A stretch of 64,000 bases of DNA from positions 3,528,880-3,592,879 of the forward strand of contig NZ_CP129111.1 of the NCBI RefSeq assembly GCF_030407165.1, given 5' to 3'. Of the stretch, positions 53,845 through 62,936 are shown piece after piece. Below the pieces are notes generated by a model. The model searched no databases, had not been told where the DNA came from, and saw nothing but the letters and a program-made list of their open reading frames with translations. Position numbers and translations under genes: made by a program. Within the stretch, counting starts at the first letter, position 1; the number at the start of each line of letters is the position of its first letter. The stretch is from Fontisubflavum oceani (lineage in GTDB: Bacteria > Pseudomonadota > Alphaproteobacteria > Rhodobacterales > Rhodobacteraceae).

Positions 53845-53999
53845 TCAGTCGAGCACACTCGGCATATGATCGAGGGGGACAGAACTCGCCTCTGTCAGAG
53901 GTTCATCCTAGCGCAGAAAAACCCAAGCTGAGAGCGCCCTGTGAAGCTCCGTCCTGCTCCAGCCCCATGCCGCCCTCGGTCGTGACACAGCTTCGGCTG

Positions 54000-54692
54000 C
54001 TAAAGCGAGATTGGCACCAAAACCTCAGGGTCATGCACCGTCACACCCGGCAGCGCCGCTTTCAACTCGTCAGCGTTTTGCGCCAGGAGCGGGAAGGTCT
54101 TGTAGTGATAGGGAATGACCGTCTCGAACTTGAAGAGTTTCGAGGCAGCATATGCAGCGCGCTTCATATCCATGGTGAAATGCCCGCCCGCACAGAGGAT
54201 GCCGATCTCCGGCGCGTGGAGATCCTGTAAGACGCCCATATCGGCCATCACATCAGTGTCGCCCGACACATAAACGGTGCGCCCCTCGCCCGCGATCATG
54301 TAGCCAGCCTCCCCACCAGTATACAGCGGCCCCTCATCGGTGCCGATGGAGGAGGAATGGGCCGCATTGACCATGGTCACCGCGACATCACCGATCTGTA
54401 CGGTGCCCCCTTTGTTGAAGCCGACCGTCTCAATCCCCTCGCTTTCGCCCCACCACGCCATGAGATCATAAATCCCATAAACGGGCACACCCAGTTCTTT
54501 GGCGAGGGCCGGTACATTGCCAGTATGATCGAGATGGCCATGGGTGATGAGAATGGCCGTTGTCCCTTGATTGGCCTCATCCCGGCGGTCCTTTGGGAAA
54601 AGCGGGTTGCCGTCTTCCCAGGGGTCGATCAGCAGCACTTGATCGCCAATTTCAAGCCGCACTGCGGAATGTCCAAGCCACGTGTATCTCAT
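54000..54692 (-). CDS. UlaG-like metal-dependent hydrolase (metallo-beta-lactamase fold)
   Basis: About 230 residues from the ATG placed 9 nt after AAGGAG. TAILITHGHLDHTGN is the HxHxDH metal motif, VNAAHSSSIG the third histidine, VYVSGDTDVMADM the bridging aspartate and IPYHYKTFPLLAQ the last histidine. This is the YtkL/UPF0173 group, of unknown substrate. Two further ATGs upstream are too close to the ribosome site or unsupported. Confidence 0.88.
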   Translation of the reverse strand: MRYTWLGHSAVRLEIGDQVLLIDPWEDGNPLFPKDRRDEANQGTTAILITHGHLDHTGNVPALAKELGVPVYGIYDLMAWWGESEGIETVGFNKGGTVQIGDVAVTMVNAAHSSSIGTDEGPLYTGGEAGYMIAGEGRTVYVSGDTDVMADMGVLQDLHAPEIGILCAGGHFTMDMKRAAYAASKLFKFETVIPYHYKTFPLLAQNADELKAALPGVTVHDPEVLVPISL

Positions 54693-54761
54693 CGGGGCCA
54701 TCTCCTTCTGGTCTGCCTGCCAAGAAGGATGCCTCAATTGCAGCAACTGGGCAAAGCCCGA

Positions 54762-54965
54762 TTAAGGAGCGGGCGCCACCCGGCGGCGCAGGATTTTGGC
54801 CGTGATCGCCGCAGAACTGCCAGCGATAAACAGAACAAGCGTCACAAATGGCATGAACGGCAAAGCCATATGCATGAGCATGGGTGTCAAAGAGATCGAG
54901 ACAAGCAACGATCCAAGCAGCGCAGCAAAAACAATGATGATGGATGTCTTGGCGGGGTGTTCCAA
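54762..54965 (-). CDS. Small two-helix membrane protein
   Basis: A 67-residue protein with two hydrophobic helices (IIIVFAALLGSLLVSISLTP; LPFMPFVTLVLFIAGSSAAI) and a basic tail. It lies 69 nt upstream of the MBL hydrolase start on the same strand. No family recognised. Confidence 0.55.
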   Translation of the reverse strand: MEHPAKTSIIIVFAALLGSLLVSISLTPMLMHMALPFMPFVTLVLFIAGSSAAITAKILRRRVAPAP

Positions 54966-55030
54966 GGGCTTTACCTCTTTGCAGATGAGGCAAAGAGACC
55001 TCCAGACCAGGACAAAAATGAGGCGAAGTT

Positions 55031-55693
55031 ATGGAATTAGATGCCGTGATTGACGCCTATTGTGAGCGGCTTGACCCTTCGTTTTGGGCCGAACCGCTGA
55101 ATGCCGTGACCAATTCCGCCTTTCTTCTGGCGGCGGCGTTCATGGCAATCCGGTTGCGAGACGCACGGCTCCCTCTGGCCTGGGGGCTGGTCGGTCTTCT
55201 TGCCGCGATCGGGATCGGATCGTTTCTGTTTCATACCTTTGCTACAGCCTGGGCCGCGCTCTCCGATGTGATCCCGATTGCGCTCTTCATCTTGGTCTAT
55301 CTCTTTGCACTCAACCGTGACGTCTGGCGCTGGCCGTTTTGGACCGCTTTTCTCGGGACGGTCGCGTTTCTGCCGTATGCGGCCCTGGTCACACCGTTTT
55401 TCAACGCTTTGCCCTTCTTTGAGGTCTCTGCCATCTATTGGTCTGTCCCCTTGGCGCTTTTGATCTATGCCGCCCTGCTCCGATCCCGAACCGCCGAAAT
55501 CGCACGTGGCATGGTCATCGGCGCGGGCATTCTGATGCTCTCACTCACGGCGCGGAGCCTCGATATGCCGCTCTGTGCCGCCCTGCCCTTTGGCACACAT
55601 TTCCTCTGGCATCTGCTCAATGCGGTCATGCTGGCCTGGATGATCGAGATTTACCGCCGCCATATGCTTGCGGCGCAGCAAAGGCAGGGCTAA
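55031..55693 (+). CDS. Ceramidase-family (CREST) integral membrane protein
   Basis: A 220-residue, seven-helix protein. FWAEPLNAVTNSAFLLAAA, SFLFHTFATAWAALSDVIPI and GTHFLWHLLNAVML hold the conserved His and Asp residues (FHT, D, HFLWH) of the alkaline-ceramidase/CREST superfamily, which bind zinc. Bacterial members are usually annotated as ceramidase-domain proteins; the substrate here is unproven. It precedes gatC by 31 nt. Confidence 0.85.
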   Translation: MELDAVIDAYCERLDPSFWAEPLNAVTNSAFLLAAAFMAIRLRDARLPLAWGLVGLLAAIGIGSFLFHTFATAWAALSDVIPIALFILVYLFALNRDVWRWPFWTAFLGTVAFLPYAALVTPFFNALPFFEVSAIYWSVPLALLIYAALLRSRTAEIARGMVIGAGILMLSLTARSLDMPLCAALPFGTHFLWHLLNAVMLAWMIEIYRRHMLAAQQRQG

Positions 55694-55724
55694 ACCCCAT
55701 TCGGGTAAAGAAGACGGAGCGCCC

Positions 55725-56012
55725 ATGTCCATCGACAAAGACACCGCCGCGAAAGTGGCGAAATTGGCCCGGATCAAGGTCGAAGAGCAGGAGCTCGACG
55801 CCTTGGCCGGAGAGTTCAACGCAATTCTTGGCTTCATCGAGCAATTGAACGAGCTGGATGTGGAAAATGTCGAGCCGATGACCTCCGTCACACCGATGCG
55901 GCTGAAACGGCGCGCAGATGTCGTCACGGATGGGGACCAGCAGGACAAGGTTTTGGCCAATGCGCCCGATGCGCGGGAAGGCTTCTTTGCAGTGCCGAAG
56001 GTGGTGGAATAA
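55725..56012 (+). CDS. gatC: Asp-tRNA(Asn)/Glu-tRNA(Gln) amidotransferase subunit C
   Basis: A 95-residue protein: MSIDKDTAAKVAKLARIKVE, FNAILGFIEQLNELDVENVE and PMTSVTPMRLKRRADVVTDG are the GatC helix and belt. It clamps GatA to GatB. Its TAA shares a base with the gatA ATG. Confidence 0.97.
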   Translation: MSIDKDTAAKVAKLARIKVEEQELDALAGEFNAILGFIEQLNELDVENVEPMTSVTPMRLKRRADVVTDGDQQDKVLANAPDAREGFFAVPKVVE

Positions 56013-57496
56013 TGTCTGATCTCAACACATTGGCCATTGCAGCAGCCCGCGATGCGCTGCGGGCGGGTGAGACCACATCGGTCGAACTGACCGAAGCCTG
56101 CCTGACCCAGATCGACGCGGCTGACGCCCTTGGCGCCTTTGTCCATAAGACACCTGAGCTGGCGCTGGAGCGCGCCCGCGCGGCAGATGAGCGGATCAAA
56201 GCCGGGAACGCGCCAGATATGTGCGGCATCCCGGTGGGCATCAAAGACCTGTTCTGCACCGAGGGTGTGGCGAGCCAAGCGGGTTCGAAAATCCTCGAAG
56301 GGTTCTTGCCGCAATACGAGTCCACCGTCTCGGGTCAGTTGAAATCGGCGGGAGCCGTGATGTTGGGCAAGCTCAACATGGATGAGTTTGCGATGGGGTC
56401 GTCGAACGAGACATCGGTCTATGGCAATGCGGTGAACCCCTGGCGCTCCGGCAATTCTGACGCGGCGCTGACCCCGGGCGGCTCGTCGGGCGGCTCGGCC
56501 AGTGCGGTCTCCGCCGATCTCTGCCTTGGCGCCACGGGCACCGATACCGGTGGCTCGATCCGCCAACCCGCAGCCTTTACCGGCATTGTCGGCCTTAAGC
56601 CTACCTATGGCCGTTGTTCGCGATGGGGCATTGTCGCCTTCGCCTCCTCGCTTGATCAGGCCGGGCCGATGACCAAGACCGTGCGCGATGCGGCGATCAT
56701 GGGTCGCGCGATGATGGGGCATGATCCGAAGGACTCAACATCCGCCGATCTGCCCGTGCCGGATTTTGAGGCCATGCTGACCGGCGACATCAAAGGAAAA
56801 GTCATTGGTATTCCGAAAGAATACCGGATGGATGGCATGCCAGATGAGATTGAAACGCTCTGGACCCAAGGCCGCGAGATGCTGGCCGATGCGGGCGCGG
56901 TGATCCGCGATATCTCGCTACCGCATACGAAATATGCGCTGCCCGCCTACTACGTGGTCGCGCCAGCAGAAGCGTCGTCAAACCTTGCCCGGTATGATGG
57001 GGTTCGCTTCGGCCACCGAGCACAGCTCAGCCAGGGCGACGGCATCACCGAGATGTATGAAAAAACCCGCGCCGAAGGGTTTGGGCCGGAGGTCAAGCGC
57101 CGCGTGATGATCGGCACCTATGTGCTCTCCGCCGGGTTCTACGATGCCTACTACAACCGCGCGCGGAAAGTGCGGGCCTTGATCAAGAAAGACTTCGAGG
57201 ACGTGTTCGCGGACGGCATCGATGCGATCCTAACACCCGCCACACCATCCGCCGCGTTCGAGCTGGGCAAAGAGCATACCGACCCGGTTGAGATGTATCT
57301 CAACGACGTCTTTACGGTGACTGTGAACCTCGCGGGCCTGCCCGGAATTGCCCTGCCGACCGGGCTGGACCGGCAGGGCTTGCCGCTTGGCTTGCAGTTG
57401 ATCGGGCGGCCTTGGGAAGAGGGTGATCTGCTCAACACCGCCTATGCGCTGGAACAAGCCGCTGGTTTTGTGGCGAAACCGGCGAAATGGTGGTAA
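56012..57496 (+). CDS. gatA: Asp-tRNA(Asn)/Glu-tRNA(Gln) amidotransferase subunit A
   Basis: A 494-residue amidase of standard length. GIPVGIKDLFCTEGV carries the catalytic lysine, LTPGGSSGGSASAVSADLCL and TGTDTGGSIRQPAAFTGIVG the cis-serine and nucleophile serine. It releases ammonia from glutamine for tRNA-dependent amidation of Glu-tRNA(Gln) and Asp-tRNA(Asn). gatB is not in this window, though the YqeY-like gene at 29.6 kb is related to its tail. Confidence 0.97.
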   Translation: MSDLNTLAIAAARDALRAGETTSVELTEACLTQIDAADALGAFVHKTPELALERARAADERIKAGNAPDMCGIPVGIKDLFCTEGVASQAGSKILEGFLPQYESTVSGQLKSAGAVMLGKLNMDEFAMGSSNETSVYGNAVNPWRSGNSDAALTPGGSSGGSASAVSADLCLGATGTDTGGSIRQPAAFTGIVGLKPTYGRCSRWGIVAFASSLDQAGPMTKTVRDAAIMGRAMMGHDPKDSTSADLPVPDFEAMLTGDIKGKVIGIPKEYRMDGMPDEIETLWTQGREMLADAGAVIRDISLPHTKYALPAYYVVAPAEASSNLARYDGVRFGHRAQLSQGDGITEMYEKTRAEGFGPEVKRRVMIGTYVLSAGFYDAYYNRARKVRALIKKDFEDVFADGIDAILTPATPSAAFELGKEHTDPVEMYLNDVFTVTVNLAGLPGIALPTGLDRQGLPLGLQLIGRPWEEGDLLNTAYALEQAAGFVAKPAKWW

Positions 57497-57532
57497 GAGC
57501 AAGCGCTCAAGAGCAAGACATGAGGTTGAGCG

Positions 57533-58260
57533 ATGCGGAGAGTTAGCCTGGCCCTGGCCTCGGTGATGGTGGTTGCGGCTTGCGTAAGCAGCCCCCCAAA
57601 TGACGTATCCGAAGGCGTCGGCTTTGGCGACTATGACCGCTATTCCGCCGATCGCGCTGCGCGCCAAGCGCAGTTGCGCGGCGAAGCCCCCCGCAAACCG
57701 TCCTGCCCCCTACCAGCGCCACGGCGTCGACCAGCACCACGGCCAGCGCGACCGGTGCGACCGATAACGTGACCGCTCGCGCTGCTGCGGCCATCGCAGA
57801 GGCCGAAACCGGGCCTCAACCCACACCGACGCCCAGCACCCAAGTGGCCGCCAACAATCCCAATATCTCCGATGAGCAAGATTTCGGCGCGGTAAGTGCG
57901 CGCGAAAGCATCGCAAGCGACGCCGAGCGTCGGGCGCGCATGCAGGAGCAATTGGTCATCGTGCAGCCCACAGCGGTGCCGGATCGGCCTGGAGCCACGG
58001 GCCCCAATGTGATCGAATACGCGCTCAGCACATCTCACCCGGTCGGCGAGCAACGCTATCGGCGTTCCCCTTTCCGTCAAGGACGGCATGAGGCGAACTG
58101 CCTCGCCTACCGTTCAGACGATTTGGCGCAGGAAGCGTTTTTGTCACTCGGCGGGCCAGAACGCGACCGACAAGCACTCGATCCCGATGGCGATGGCTAT
58201 GCCTGCGACTGGAACCCTTCCGTTTATCGCAACGCCGCCCAGGCCGCGCGCGGGAACTGA
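57533..58260 (+). pseudogene. Excalibur-domain lipoprotein, frameshifted at a C6 run
   Basis: The N-terminus is a lipoprotein signal (MRRVSLALASVMVVAACVSS). The frame is clean to the C6 run at 57687-57692; a seventh C restores VLPPTSATASTSTTASATGA and joins the downstream frame for a 242-residue protein. The C-terminus has an Excalibur-type calcium site: two cysteines with GGPERDRQALDPDGDGYACD. The low-complexity Ser/Thr/Ala/Pro linker is usual between anchor and domain. The stop is adjacent to the amidase start, so the two envelope genes are linked. Confidence 0.8.
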
Positions 58261-58931
58261 TGCGCTCGCCCAATTTCGGAGAGCGGCGCGACGGGCTAAG
58301 TCCTGAGCTTGTTGTCATCCACTACACCGCGATGAAGAGCTGTGAGGCCGCTCTGCGGGCACTCTGCGATCCAGCGCGGGAGGTTTCGGCCCATTACCTG
58401 ATTTCGGAGACGGGCGAACTGCTATCGCTGGTCGATGAGGAGATGCGGGCCTGGCATGCGGGCGCGGGCGCATGGGCGGGCGCCGGCGATGTGAACTCCC
58501 GCTCGATCGGGATCGAACTCGCCAATACTGGCTTCGCTCCCTTCCCTGCCCCGCAGATGGATACGCTTGAGACCCTGTTGAGCGCCACCTTGGCCCGCTG
58601 GAACATCCCACCGCAAAACGTCATCGCCCATTCCGACATGACGCCTGGTCGGAAAATCGACCCTGGTCCACGCTTTGACTGGCGGCGCTTGGCGTTTGGC
58701 GGGGTGTCTGTCTGGCCTGAAGCCGGCGCCATGCAAGAGCCGAACCCCTTGCAGTTTGCCACCGATGCGGCGCGGTTTGGTTATCCGGAGAGCGATCTCG
58801 ACCATCTGCTCCGCGCGGTTCGGCTTCGGTTCAGGCCCTGGGCGAAAGGCCCGCTTGACGGAGAGGATATGGCGCTGATCGCCGATCTCGCGGCCCGTTA
58901 TGGCGTTGACCGCGAACCGGCAAATGCCTAG
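58260..58931 (+). CDS. N-acetylmuramoyl-L-alanine amidase (Amidase_2 fold)
   Basis: A 223-residue protein. VVIHYTAMKSCEAALRALCD holds the first zinc histidine, VSAHYLISETGELLSLVDEE and AWHAGAGAW follow, NSRSIGIELANTGF has the catalytic glutamate and NVIAHSDMTPGRKIDPGPRF the second zinc histidine and the aspartate ligand region. No signal peptide is visible, so it may act in peptidoglycan recycling in the cytoplasm. Starts 1 nt inside the preceding stop codon. Confidence 0.9.
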   Translation: MRSPNFGERRDGLSPELVVIHYTAMKSCEAALRALCDPAREVSAHYLISETGELLSLVDEEMRAWHAGAGAWAGAGDVNSRSIGIELANTGFAPFPAPQMDTLETLLSATLARWNIPPQNVIAHSDMTPGRKIDPGPRFDWRRLAFGGVSVWPEAGAMQEPNPLQFATDAARFGYPESDLDHLLRAVRLRFRPWAKGPLDGEDMALIADLAARYGVDREPANA

Positions 58932-58939
58932 ATGAACCC

Positions 58940-59313
58940 CGCGCGGAGGGTCGGATGGCCGCGAGGCTTTTGTCTCGAGGAAAGTCCGGACTCCCTGAAG
59001 CAACGGTGCCGGGTAACGCCCGGGCGGAGCGATCCGACGGAAAGCGCCACAGAAAACAAACCGCCCTCGTTCGCGGGGGTATGGGTGAAACGGTGGGGTA
59101 AGAGCCCACCGCGCTTCTGGCAACAGCGGCGGCACGGCAAGCCCCACCGGGAGCAATGCCAAATAGGGATCTCGCGGGGCCAAACCCCAGGGCCGCTTCA
59201 GCCCGAGAGATCCGGGTTGGCAGCTAGAGCCAACGGGTAACCGTTGGCGTAGAGGAATGGTCATCTAGGGCGGCAGCGCCTGGACAAAATCCGGCTTACA
59301 GACTCTCCGCGCG
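58940..59313 (+). ncRNA. rnpB: RNase P RNA
   Basis: Universally conserved RNase P RNA segments are present in order: GAGGAAAGTCCGGACTCC (58977-58994), then ACAGAAAACAAACCGC, then TAGAGGAATGGTCATC and ACAAAATCCGGCTTACAGAC. The 5' CGCGCGGAG pairs with 3' CTCCGCGCG to form P1, fixing the ends to within a few bases. It is the catalytic RNA that trims tRNA 5' leaders, of the bacterial A-type layout typical of alphaproteobacteria. Confidence 0.97.
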
Positions 59314-59443
59314 ATTTCCGCTGATCCTTATTGAGCGCCTCCGGCGCAACGATTTCGCCTCGCCTTCGCCCTTCGGGCACGGCTCAGGCACCAACCTCAA
59401 CCGTGCCGACGGCATTGAGCGTGTCGCAGGTTGCCATGACGCG

Positions 59444-59651
59444 ACGCCTCCGGCGGCCATATTTGAGAAGCAAAGATGAAAGCGGTTCGCCTTCCCCGCT
59501 ATCCGTCTGCCGGCTTCGCGCGGGAAGGCGCCCCATCTTCGCTTACGGTCGTCGGCATGGCTGCCTGTACCGCAGTGGCAAAACTACAGCGACCTGGTTA
59601 ACAAAGGGTAAGGTGCCATCTCTGCTTCAAAAATATGGCGGGGGAGGCGCG
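59444..59651. repeat. Intergenic inverted-repeat element (MITE- or REP-like)
   Basis: A 22-nt inverted repeat, 59457-59478 against 59617-59638, matches at 19 of 22 positions (CCATATTT..GAAGC at the left, GCTTC..AAATATGG at the right). The symmetry extends outward through GCCTCCGGCGG and its counterpart with more mismatches. I recall GCCTCCGGCGG next to ATATTT and AAGATGAAAG as a frequent intergenic repeat in roseobacter genomes, but could not search. No gene is seen in 59314-59683. Confidence 0.55.
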
Positions 59652-59683
59652 AAGCGCCGGGGCAGAGCCCCCTCATCAACTAC

Positions 59684-60136
59684 CTATCCTCGCCGTGACC
59701 TGAAGAACTCTCGCATCAAGGCCTCCGCCGCATCTTCCCCGATACCGCCATAGATCTCCGGCACATGATGGCTCTGCGGATGTTCAAAGACCCGAGGCCC
59801 CTGCGCAACGCCACCGGATTTCGGGTCCGCCGCGCCATAGTAGAGCCGCGACACCCGCGCCGCTGCAATGGCTCCGGCGCAAGCAGGACAGGGCTCCAAC
59901 GTCACATAGAGGTCGCAGCCGGTAAGCCGTTCGGAACCAAGCGCCGCCGCGGCTGCGCGGATCGCCAGCATCTCTGCATGGGCAGTGGGGTCAGACAGCT
60001 CCCGCATCCGGTTGCCCGCCCGCGCCAGCACATCGCCACCGCGCACGATGACAGCGCCCACGGGCACCTCACCGCGCGCAGCCGCCGCGCGCGCTTCGGC
60101 CAAAGCCTGATCCATGAATGTCCGAAACCCAGTCAT
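59684..60136 (-). CDS. tadA: tRNA-specific adenosine deaminase
   Basis: A 150-residue protein: VPVGAVIVRGGDVLARAGNR, then THAEMLAIRAAAAALG with the zinc histidine and catalytic glutamate, and LEPCPACAGAIAAARVSRLY with the two zinc cysteines. It makes inosine at the wobble position of tRNA-Arg(ACG). The chosen ATG aligns with family length. Divergent from the pseudouridine synthase. Confidence 0.94.
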   Translation of the reverse strand: MTGFRTFMDQALAEARAAAARGEVPVGAVIVRGGDVLARAGNRMRELSDPTAHAEMLAIRAAAAALGSERLTGCDLYVTLEPCPACAGAIAAARVSRLYYGAADPKSGGVAQGPRVFEHPQSHHVPEIYGGIGEDAAEALMREFFRSRRG

Positions 60137-60189
60137 GTGCCCTGGTCTTGCCGCTTTCCTTCGCCCTGTCAAACCGCTAGGCACCGCGC

Positions 60190-61041
60190 ATGAGTGATGA
60201 GACCCCCAAAGGCGACCGGATCGCCAAGGTACTGGCGCGCGTGGGCGTGGCCTCCCGCCGCGAGGCGGAGCGGATGATCGAGGCTGGACGCGTGACGGTG
60301 AACGGCAAGCGGATCACCAGCCCGGCGCTGAATGTCACCGCCGAGGATTCGCTGAGCGTCGATGGCAAACCTGTGGGAGCACCGGAACGGGCGCGGCTGT
60401 GGCTCTATCACAAGCCGCTTGGTCTGGTGACCAGCAATGCCGATGAGAAGGGCCGGAAAACGGTTTTCGATGCGCTGCCCGAGGGGTTGCCGCGCGTGAT
60501 GAGCGTCGGGCGGCTCGACATCAACTCTGAAGGTTTGCTGCTCTTAACCAATGATGGCGGGTTGAAACGCAAGCTGGAGCTGCCCTCGACCGGCTGGTTG
60601 CGCAAATACCGGGTCCGCGTGAAGGGCACGCCGAAGACCGAGGATTTCGCGCCGCTCCGCAAAGGGGTGACAATCGAAGGCGAGCGGTTTCAACCGATGG
60701 AAGTGGTGCTGGACCGACAGCAGGGTGCCAATGCCTGGCTGACGGTCGGGTTGCGCGAAGGAAAGAACCGCGAGATTCGGCGAGCAATGGGCGAAATCGG
60801 TCTGGATGTGAATCGGTTGATCCGCGTCAGCTACGGCCCGTTTCGACTCAATGACTTGAAACCCGGCGAGGTCGAAGAGATCAAACCGCGTGTCTTATCT
60901 GACCAATTGGGGGTCCCGCTGCCCGAGGGCCATGCGCAGGCGAAGCCGAAACCGAAACGCCCCGGTCTGCGCAAAGCGCCAGCAAAACCAGGCGGCGCTA
61001 CCCCGCGTCGCCCTCGCCCGGCTCCTCGTCGGAAAGGCTGA
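60190..61041 (+). CDS. RsuA/RluB-family rRNA pseudouridine synthase
   Basis: A 283-residue protein. The N-terminal S4 RNA-binding domain has RIAKVLARVGVASRREAERM; the catalytic core has MSVGRLDINSEGLLLLTNDG, with the active-site aspartate in GRLD, and GLREGKNREIRRAM. The basic Pro/Lys/Arg tail (KPKPKRPGLRKAPAKPGGAT) is common in the family here. Probably RluB-like (23S U2605), but RsuA or RluE cannot be excluded. The 3' end overlaps yciB by 44 nt. Confidence 0.9.
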   Translation: MSDETPKGDRIAKVLARVGVASRREAERMIEAGRVTVNGKRITSPALNVTAEDSLSVDGKPVGAPERARLWLYHKPLGLVTSNADEKGRKTVFDALPEGLPRVMSVGRLDINSEGLLLLTNDGGLKRKLELPSTGWLRKYRVRVKGTPKTEDFAPLRKGVTIEGERFQPMEVVLDRQQGANAWLTVGLREGKNREIRRAMGEIGLDVNRLIRVSYGPFRLNDLKPGEVEEIKPRVLSDQLGVPLPEGHAQAKPKPKRPGLRKAPAKPGGATPRRPRPAPRRKG

Positions 61042-61618
61042 ACCGCTCGATCAGACGCGCCTGAGTCATGAAGACCACAAAGAGGAAGGCCGGCAAGCCG
61101 AAGGTCTCGAAGGTCACCCAAAACTCGGTGCTCTGCGTCCGCCAGACGATCTCATTAGCCAACCCCATCAACGCAAAAGCGCCGGCGAGCCGTTTGGTCA
61201 GGATCATCCAGCCCTCATCGCGCATCGGCAGCAGATCCCCCATGACAAATTGCAGCCAGGATTGGCCGCGCAGAAGGCCGATCCCCAGCACCACCGCGAA
61301 GAAGCCATAGACCAGCGTGGTTTTCATCTTGAAGAACCGCTCATCGTTGAACCAGATGGTCAGCGCTCCGAACACCACGACCAAGACCGCGGTAAACACC
61401 TGAATCCGCGAGATTTTCCGAGTGAGCATCCAAAGTGCTGCGATCGAGGCCAGAAGCAGAGGCACAAACGCCGCCGTGACCAGGATGAACCCGTCATATT
61501 CCGTGCCGCCGATCTCCCAGGTCACATCCCGGAACCGCATATAAGCGACAAAGAACAGAAGCGGCGGGCCGAGCTCCAGCGCCGATTTCAGCCAGGGTTT
61601 GATGTCGCGTTCTGCCAT
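60998..61618 (-). CDS. yciB: YciB-family inner-membrane (septation) protein
   Basis: A 206-residue protein with about five membrane helices. KSALELGPPLLFFVAYMRF, LTIWFNDERFFKMKTTLVYG and WMILTKRLAGAFALMGLANE are the YciB signatures, including the conserved FK..P/T region. It affects envelope synthesis and septation in Enterobacteria. It is last in the ftsY-GNAT-EamA operon; the start was chosen at the ATG matching family length. Confidence 0.9.
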   Translation of the reverse strand: MAERDIKPWLKSALELGPPLLFFVAYMRFRDVTWEIGGTEYDGFILVTAAFVPLLLASIAALWMLTRKISRIQVFTAVLVVVFGALTIWFNDERFFKMKTTLVYGFFAVVLGIGLLRGQSWLQFVMGDLLPMRDEGWMILTKRLAGAFALMGLANEIVWRTQSTEFWVTFETFGLPAFLFVVFMTQARLIERFSLSDEEPGEGDAG

Positions 61619-61628
61619 GCCGGGTTCC

Positions 61629-62531
61629 TTATCCACCCATCTCAACTATCACCGCCCCCGCCGCAATCAACCCCATCAACGCCACACGGCGCGGACCGAC
61701 CGTTTCGCGGAGGACGAGCCAGCCGATCAGGGCTGCGAAAACAGTGGAGGTCTCGCGGAGAACGGCGGCCTCGCCGACGTGATCGAGCCGGGTCGCCAGC
61801 ATGATCGAACCGAAGCTGCCAAAGGCAACCAAGCCGCCGATAAACCCGCGCAAGGCTAAGGGGCCGAAGGCGGGTGGGTCCTCCATCCGCAGATAGGCGC
61901 GACCTGCGATGATTGGGAAGAGCAACCCGTCGATGAAGAAAAACCAGGCCAGGAAGGTGAAGGGATCCGCCGCCGCGCGGATGCCATACGCATCATAGGT
62001 AGTGTAGAGCGCCACGAAGAGGCCTGTCAGGACCGCCAACCAAAGCGCCGGCACCAATGTGTCCCGCGCGACGGTAATCTTGCGCATATTGTAGATCGCA
62101 AGCCCGTAAATCCCGGCCAGCAGCACCCCGACGCCCAACCATTGCACGCCGTTAAACGTCTCGCCAAAGAGCAACCAAGCCCCGATCACGGTGAATAGCG
62201 GGCCAGTGCCCCGCATCACCGGATAGACCACCGTGAACGCACCACGCCGATAGCTGGCCAGCGCTGCCCATTTGTAAAGCGCGTGAATGACAAACGCACC
62301 CGCAAAGATCGGCCACATATGCGGCTCCGGCCAGGGGACGACAAAGAAAGCGAATGGAGCGGCCATAAGGCCGTAAGACGCATCAATCGCGCCACGGGCC
62401 AGAAGCGGATCATGGCGGCCCTTTTGCAGCGCGCCGAAAAAGGCGTGTAGGAATGCCGCAAGGAGCGCCAACCCCAAAGCCACCCACTCGCCGGAGGGCG
62501 TGCCTTCTAAAGAGATGATGAAATCGCCCAA
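61629..62531 (-). CDS. EamA/DMT-family transporter
   Basis: A 300-residue protein with ten membrane helices in two EamA repeats: VIGAWLLFGETFNGVQWLGV closes the first and TVFAALIGWLVLRETVGPRR the second (both carry the family E). Substrate unknown. It lies 10 nt upstream of yciB and 9 nt downstream of the GNAT gene, in the ftsY operon. Confidence 0.9.
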   Translation of the reverse strand: MGDFIISLEGTPSGEWVALGLALLAAFLHAFFGALQKGRHDPLLARGAIDASYGLMAAPFAFFVVPWPEPHMWPIFAGAFVIHALYKWAALASYRRGAFTVVYPVMRGTGPLFTVIGAWLLFGETFNGVQWLGVGVLLAGIYGLAIYNMRKITVARDTLVPALWLAVLTGLFVALYTTYDAYGIRAAADPFTFLAWFFFIDGLLFPIIAGRAYLRMEDPPAFGPLALRGFIGGLVAFGSFGSIMLATRLDHVGEAAVLRETSTVFAALIGWLVLRETVGPRRVALMGLIAAGAVIVEMGG

Positions 62532-62540
62532 AGCGTGGGA

Positions 62541-62932
62541 TCAGCGCAGATAGCGCGCCATCCCATAGCGCTCGGTAAAGCCGAATTTCGCATAGAGATG
62601 TTCGGCGCCCGGATCCGCGATCAGGCTCATATAGCAACCCTTTGGCAGGTTCGTCTCCGCCCAATCCATGAGCGCCGCCATCACTTGCGTCCCAAGACCC
62701 TGGCGTTGATGGTCAGGATGCACCGCAATATCTGTGACCTGCGCGAAACAGCCGCCATCGCCGATCAGCCGCCCCATCGCCACAAGCTGCCCTTCGGCAT
62801 CACGGAACCAGGTGCCGTGGAGCCCTTGCGCTAGCCCGATACGGGCAGCCTTTTCTGGGTATCCGCCCATCCCCGCAGCGTCGCGAAGACCAAGATACTC
62901 CGCAACCGATGCGGGCTGATCGGACTGCACGA

Positions 62933-62936
<4 letters not shown>
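62541..62936 (-). CDS. GNAT-family N-acetyltransferase
   Basis: A 131-residue protein. FAQVTDIAVHPDHQRQGLGT with QGLGTQVM is the acetyl-CoA loop, and YAKFGFTERYGM the C-terminal segment. The acceptor is unknown. It overlaps the ftsY stop by ATGA. Confidence 0.9.

Noticed and set aside
59315..59683. Plus-strand frame of 140 codons after rnpB
   Set aside because: It spans the inverted-repeat element, has no ribosome site and has no domain character.
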